Assembly (NCBI GenBank): GCA_021713295.1
Contig: JAKJJU010000009.1
Coordinates: 20,539-84,538 of the forward strand
DNA: 64,000 bases
From: Thiotrichales bacterium 19S3-11
Lineage (GTDB): Bacteria; Pseudomonadota; Gammaproteobacteria; Francisellales; Francisellaceae
Direction of reading: 5' to 3'
The translations under genes were made by a program, and so were the position numbers. The stretch's first letter is position 1. Each line of letters begins with the position of its first letter. The notes below the pieces were generated by a model that saw nothing but the letters and a program-made list of their open reading frames with translations, ran no database searches and was not told the DNA's origin. This document shows, one piece after another, positions 60,040 through 64,000 of this stretch.

Positions 60040-60498
60040 TTACACCGGATAGTTTGTTAAAGTTTTTTCAACGGATCCTTCAACAGATTGTTGATGAGAA
60101 TACATAATATTTGGAATAGACGTATATTGTAGTAACTTTACTTCGAACTCTTTTGAAAGTGCTCTACATGATTTTGTTTGTCCAGTAGAAAATGATGTTT
60201 GGACGTCACTTTGCAACGTATGATTTAATAACTCTGATATTCTATCAGATAGCCACCCAGGACTTAATTGTTTAAGCATAACAACTAACATGCTTGCACA
60301 CTCAAACGGGCTAATATCCGTATCATCAATTTGAGAGAATTCAATTAATTGTTTTGATATATCTTGATGTTTATGAAGCCGGCTAGGTTTATCTCCGAAC
60401 TTATCAATGTAGCATACCCCTACTTGACCTACAATTTCTTGATTTAGTGTTGTTAAATCACCCGCTTTAACTCGGTTTATAACTTCATTAAAATGCAT
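60040..60498 (-). CDS. Small protein, faint RhoGAP-like pattern
   Basis: 152 residues, soluble. Residues 23-90 run as VGQVGVCYIDKFG, then KPSRLHKH, then DISPFECASMLVVMLKQLSPGWL. The order resembles RhoGAP domains, where a 'yIe..G' helix is followed by an arginine finger and 'vasllK.fLreLPepLl'. Similarity is by eye only and the Arg would be in SRLHKH. AAGGAG lies eight bases before the ATG. If the reading is right this would be a host GTPase-directed effector; otherwise the function is unknown. Confidence 0.4.
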   Translation of the reverse strand: MHFNEVINRVKAGDLTTLNQEIVGQVGVCYIDKFGDKPSRLHKHQDISKQLIEFSQIDDTDISPFECASMLVVMLKQLSPGWLSDRISELLNHTLQSDVQTSFSTGQTKSCRALSKEFEVKLLQYTSIPNIMYSHQQSVEGSVEKTLTNYPV

Positions 60499-60844
60499 AT
60501 CATGATCTCCTTAAATTATATGTTAAACGCTGTTTGATAGGAAAGCATAACTATATGACAACCTTATGGATAAACTATAGTATTGCATTTTTTGCAGAAA
60601 TAAAATAACCAGACATAATTATTCCAATTCGTTGAAACAATTGATTTCTCTTAATGAGTATATTTATATTTATTCGCTTTAGAAACGAGATAAATAGTAC
60701 AGCATTTATTTTGTAACAAAAAACTATGAATTAATTAGAAAAATAATTATTGCTTGTCTATTTTTTAGATCGTTAGTATTTCAAAGAAATCATAACTCAA
60801 GCTTTGTGTTTCTATTTATCTTATTTCTAAGTGGCTACATTGCA
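60499..60844. other. Intergenic region, no gene seen
   Basis: 346 AT-rich bases between two minus-strand genes. It contains several stop codons in all frames and no convincing hairpin; it should include the promoter of the 60040-60498 gene. Confidence 0.6.
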
Positions 60845-62398
60845 CTATTTTATTGCCTCAAACTCCCCTGTACCAAATTTATTAAATGCTGAAATAATAA
60901 CATGATTTGCTTTGTCATTTGACCCAATAGAAAATTCTACTAAAGTAGGCCCTGTCGCATTTTCTCCTATTGTATTTAGATAAAATGTATCTCTATTCCA
61001 ATGTGTCAGGGGAAATTGAATATGCTTCGGACCAATAATTGCAATCAATTGATCATTTTCCTTAACTATTTTAATTTTACCAAAATAGTCATTATAATAG
61101 TCCCCTTCATAGCTAATTAATGGCAAGCTTGGATAAACTGTTTTTGGCTTTTCTGATAATTCATTTGAATAAGCCATGCTATTTACTACGAAGTCATTAA
61201 TTATTTTGACCCAATCTTGAGTTACCTTACCATTTTTTAATAAATCAAAGAATGTTTGACTAACTACCTCTGGTAATCCGGTAATTGCTGCGTTGCTTAA
61301 CACAATAATACCTACTTTCTGTTTTGGAAGATAGGCAACTTCACTTCGTGTACCAAGGGCAAATGCCCCTGAGTGACTAATTTTTACAACACCATTGATG
61401 TCCTTAGATATATTCCAGCCCAACCCATAAAAACTCCAACTATCCTTATTTATTGTTCCTTTAATGTTTTGTGGAGTATGAGTTATCTTTAAAGCATTTT
61501 TATCAACTAGCTGTTTATTCTGATATTTCCCTTCATTTATTTGTAAAATTAACCATTGACTCATATCAATAATATTAGAGCTTACACCACCAGCAGGTGC
61601 TTGTGCATCAGGGTTTCTAGGTTTAGGTAACATTGAATTCTTACTATTATTATCTAACGCTATAGCTTTTCCATCAATTAGCATGTGTCCAATAGCCCTA
61701 TTATCTGTATTTTCATAGTCTTCAAATGTGGTACTTGTCGATTTCATATTAAGAGGAACTATTAAGTATTGTCTAAACAAACTATCCCATGTAGTACCAA
61801 GGCTTCTTGCAGTAGCATAGGCAGCTTCACTAAACCCAAAATTAGTATAATTATTAGATAATCTAAATTTATCCAACTGTTTGATGTAGCGTAAACGATA
61901 AATAATTTCCGACTTTGAATAGCCAAGATCTTCAAGGATATCACCTGAATGATCAGGCAAGCCACTCCGATGAGATAAAAGATCAGCTAACGTTAAGTGG
62001 GCGGAAATATATGGGTTTGACAGTTCAAAGTCAGGATCTAAGTCTTCTATTTTACTATCAAATGTAATTTTAGTTTTTTTATCTATTAACATTGCTAAAA
62101 CAGTAGTAGTCATTGGTTTAGAAACTGATGCAACCTGAAATACTGTTTCAGGTGTGACTTTAAGGTTGGTATTTACCTGCCTTACACCAAAACCTTTTGA
62201 ATATATAACTTTATCATCTTTTACAATAGCAATTGCCATACCTGGAACATGAAGTTCAATCATTGCTTCTTCAGCTTTTTGACTAAACTCCGGTAAAATT
62301 GATTGTATAGAACGAGAGCTATTTACAGCATAAGATGAATTAATAGTATAAATTAAAGAAAATAGTGCAGTTAGGATAATAGTGATAATTCTTTTCAT
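60845..62398 (-). CDS. Secreted serine beta-lactamase-fold hydrolase (class C/DD-peptidase type)
   Basis: 517 residues with a signal peptide (1-24, ending SYA). The active-site S-x-x-K is QVASVSKPMTT (about residue 93), the Y-x-N motif is NNYTNFGFSEAAY and the third motif appears as ISHSGAFALGTRS (HSG in place of KTG). An extra C-terminal domain of about 120 residues follows. Such proteins are EstB/AmpC-like esterases or D-aminopeptidases; a true beta-lactamase activity cannot be assumed. Confidence 0.88.
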   Translation of the reverse strand: MKRIITIILTALFSLIYTINSSYAVNSSRSIQSILPEFSQKAEEAMIELHVPGMAIAIVKDDKVIYSKGFGVRQVNTNLKVTPETVFQVASVSKPMTTTVLAMLIDKKTKITFDSKIEDLDPDFELSNPYISAHLTLADLLSHRSGLPDHSGDILEDLGYSKSEIIYRLRYIKQLDKFRLSNNYTNFGFSEAAYATARSLGTTWDSLFRQYLIVPLNMKSTSTTFEDYENTDNRAIGHMLIDGKAIALDNNSKNSMLPKPRNPDAQAPAGGVSSNIIDMSQWLILQINEGKYQNKQLVDKNALKITHTPQNIKGTINKDSWSFYGLGWNISKDINGVVKISHSGAFALGTRSEVAYLPKQKVGIIVLSNAAITGLPEVVSQTFFDLLKNGKVTQDWVKIINDFVVNSMAYSNELSEKPKTVYPSLPLISYEGDYYNDYFGKIKIVKENDQLIAIIGPKHIQFPLTHWNRDTFYLNTIGENATGPTLVEFSIGSNDKANHVIISAFNKFGTGEFEAIK

Positions 62399-62501
62399 AA
62401 CCGTCTCTTATATAAATAAAACACATATATTAAATGTAGATGCTTTGTAACAATTTTTGCAAATAACCCATGGTCTTTATTTTTTTTCCAAAGATGAAGA
62501 A

Positions 62502-62798
62502 TTATTCTTCATCCATTGGTTTAGCATTTTTAGATTTACTTTTACCATTTGAATTAACAAAACTATTATTATCTGCTTGTGCATTTTCAGATTTATTCTG
62601 CATGTCACCTTTGTTTTGCATGTCACCTTTGTTTTGCATATCAGACTGATCATGCATACTTTTCATATTTCCTCCCATAGATTGACTATGCATTGTTTTC
62701 ATATTAGTGCCTTGAGATTGATTTTCATCAGCATAAGAAATACCTGATAAAACAAGTAATGTACTACATAATGAAATCATTAATACTTTTAAATTCAT
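62502..62798 (-). CDS. Small secreted Met/Asn-rich repeat protein
   Basis: 98 residues. A signal peptide (1-23, ending SYA) is followed by a hydrophilic chain rich in Met, Gln, Asn, Lys and Ser. MKTMHSQSMGGNMKSMHDQ holds two diverged repeats and DMQNKG occurs three times in a row (62580-62640 region). GGAGGAAAACTTATC is a very strong ribosome site. Met/His-rich secreted peptides often bind copper or other metals; that is only a possibility here. Confidence 0.6.
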   Translation of the reverse strand: MNLKVLMISLCSTLLVLSGISYADENQSQGTNMKTMHSQSMGGNMKSMHDQSDMQNKGDMQNKGDMQNKSENAQADNNSFVNSNGKSKSKNAKPMDEE

Positions 62799-63036
62799 GA
62801 TAAGTTTTCCTCCTATTTTGCCTATCAGGAATAATTATACCAAAAATATAAAATATTACTTTTTACACAATTTTAGCGTTATCTATCTACCTATAATAAC
62901 GATAGAAACTTGGCCCATATGCTAAATAAATATGTAAATATATCCAACATATTATGTTATTAATACAAAATTTTTTATTCATTGATACTGCGTTAATATG
63001 AACTTAACAACAATTTATATAGTAAGGAATATTAAC

Positions 63037-63837
63037 ATGTTTTTTGTAATTTTAATTTTAGCAGGTATTTTCATTGGTTTATTAACTGGGTTATTTGGTA
63101 TTGGTGGTGCCATTGTGATTGTACCATTAGTAAGCTTTCTACTAGCTGCAAAACACATTGGTGCTTATGCTGCTTTACATTTAGCTATTGGGACATCCGT
63201 TATGACAGCAACGATTACCAATATCCCAGCTTTAATTCAACATCATAAATTAAAAAATATTCATTGGCCTTTATTTTTACGCTATTTGCTCCTGGGGGGA
63301 GCCCTTGGTGCTGTAGTTGGTGCAATTCTTGCAGGACTTGTGCCAACTACTGTACTAAAAATATTTTTTAGTGTCTTTATATTGTTAATAGCCTTTATTA
63401 TGATCTATAAAGCGATTAAACCTTCTTTAGAAGATCAAACAACTAACAAAATATCCGGCATTTCACACAGTGTTATCTCTTTTCTTATTGCATTAATTTC
63501 AGGTTTAGTTGGTGTCGGAGGTGTATCTGTAATGACCGCATTTTTAAATCGTCACAGTAAAATTCATCATGCCATTGGGACTTCAGCATTATTTGGTTTA
63601 CCCGTCACTTTTGTCGCTGCTATTACGTATTTGATTGTTGGATTTAATAATCCAAATCTACCTAGTTTTAGTACAGGTTATATCTACTGGCCAGCTGTTA
63701 TTTCATTTGCTGTCACTGCTATGTTATTTGCACCTATAGGCACAAAAATAGCAGCTCGATTATCACAAAGAAAATTAAAAGGTGCTTTTGGCATCCTACT
63801 TGCAGTTGCTTCTATCGCTTCATTAGTCTATAGCTAA
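63037..63837 (+). CDS. TauE/SafE (TSUP) family permease
   Basis: 266 residues from ATG 63037, which has AAGGA eight bases upstream; an ATG at 62998 is in frame but has no ribosome site. Eight hydrophobic helices in two halves: LLTGLFGIGGAIVIVPLVSF and LISGLVGVGGVSVMTAFLNR are the paired glycine-rich motifs of sulfite/sulfonate exporter-type permeases, each followed by HxAIGTS. Likely transports a sulfur-containing or organic anion. Substrate unknown. Confidence 0.9.
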   Translation: MFFVILILAGIFIGLLTGLFGIGGAIVIVPLVSFLLAAKHIGAYAALHLAIGTSVMTATITNIPALIQHHKLKNIHWPLFLRYLLLGGALGAVVGAILAGLVPTTVLKIFFSVFILLIAFIMIYKAIKPSLEDQTTNKISGISHSVISFLIALISGLVGVGGVSVMTAFLNRHSKIHHAIGTSALFGLPVTFVAAITYLIVGFNNPNLPSFSTGYIYWPAVISFAVTAMLFAPIGTKIAARLSQRKLKGAFGILLAVASIASLVYS

Positions 63838-63911
63838 CACAGTTTAAATTAGCCTCTAAATGAGTTATAACTACTTTAATTGTTTAACTATCTGGTTTTG
63901 AATTATTTTTA

Positions 63912-64000
63912 ATGGCATACTCACAAGATTTTAGGGACAAAGTTTTAGAAGTAAAACAACAAGAGAATTTAACAATATCTTCAACTGCTAAACGATTTTG
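63912..64000 (+). mobile_element. IS630-family transposase, N-terminal part (cut by window end)
   Basis: The frame opens MAYSQDFRDKVLEVKQQ and continues NLTISSTAKRF, the first helix-turn-helix of IS630-type transposases. It runs off the right edge. The left end of the element should lie between 63838 and 63911, but the inverted repeat could not be fixed without the other end. Confidence 0.85.

Overview
The window is an AT-rich gammaproteobacterial chromosome segment. A tkt ... gapA-pgk-pyk-fba run, aroQ-accB-accC-prmA-dusB-purH synteny, and many secreted or effector-like proteins suggest a relative of Francisella, for example Fastidiosibacteraceae/Cysteiniphilum. That placement is inferred from gene order and style, not from a search. 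A cut dehydrogenase gene sits at the left edge and the first codons of an IS630-type transposase at the right edge. I saw no rRNA, tRNA or CRISPR array.

Layout. 1-6.8 kb: tyrosine degradation (hppD, maiA, hmgA, fahA) with an aromatic amino acid permease. phhA/phhB at 52-53 kb supply the Phe-to-Tyr step, so the window holds the whole route from phenylalanine to fumarate and acetoacetate except a recognisable aminotransferase. 6.8-12.5 kb: five glycosyltransferases in two divergent groups (two GT9 heptosyltransferase-like, three GT4-like), probably for LPS core or another surface glycan. 12.5-23.5 kb: a secreted GH16 glucanase, then housekeeping genes (rmuC, glyQ, cvpA, aroQ, accBC, prmA, dusB, purH, glk). 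fis is missing between dusB and purH.

23.5-29.8 kb is accessory: a eukaryotic-like protein kinase, three tandem paralogous secreted cysteine-rich proteins and a secreted DNA/RNA nuclease. 29.9-39.2 kb is the glycolytic cluster on the minus strand (tkt, then a POT transporter and a secreted protein, then gapA, pgk, pyk, fba), with a strong hairpin terminator between gapA and pgk.

39.3-47.6 kb is accessory again: an SDR oxidoreductase, a small secreted protein, two tandemly duplicated proteins with a caspase-like His/Cys arrangement, a 28-glutamine small protein, a tumE-type toxin gene broken by a 10-bp tandem duplication and a further +1 shift beside an intact tumA-type antitoxin, a GNAT protein, and a secreted GDSL hydrolase whose N-terminal module matches the secreted protein at 34.8 kb. 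48-56.5 kb: APC permease, lepA, yqiA-like esterase, phhAB, gpmI and serS. 56.7-64 kb: an ADP-ribosyltransferase-like protein, a membrane protein whose start lies beside an 11-G tract (candidate phase-variable gene), a PACE efflux protein, a small protein faintly like RhoGAP, a secreted beta-lactamase-fold hydrolase, a repeat-bearing secreted peptide, a TauE/SafE permease and the IS630 edge.

The most promising undescribed material is (i) the family of secreted cysteine-rich modules shared by four small proteins and the GDSL enzyme, (ii) the caspase-like tandem pair with its polyglutamine neighbour, and (iii) the poly-G switch in front of the 509-residue membrane protein.
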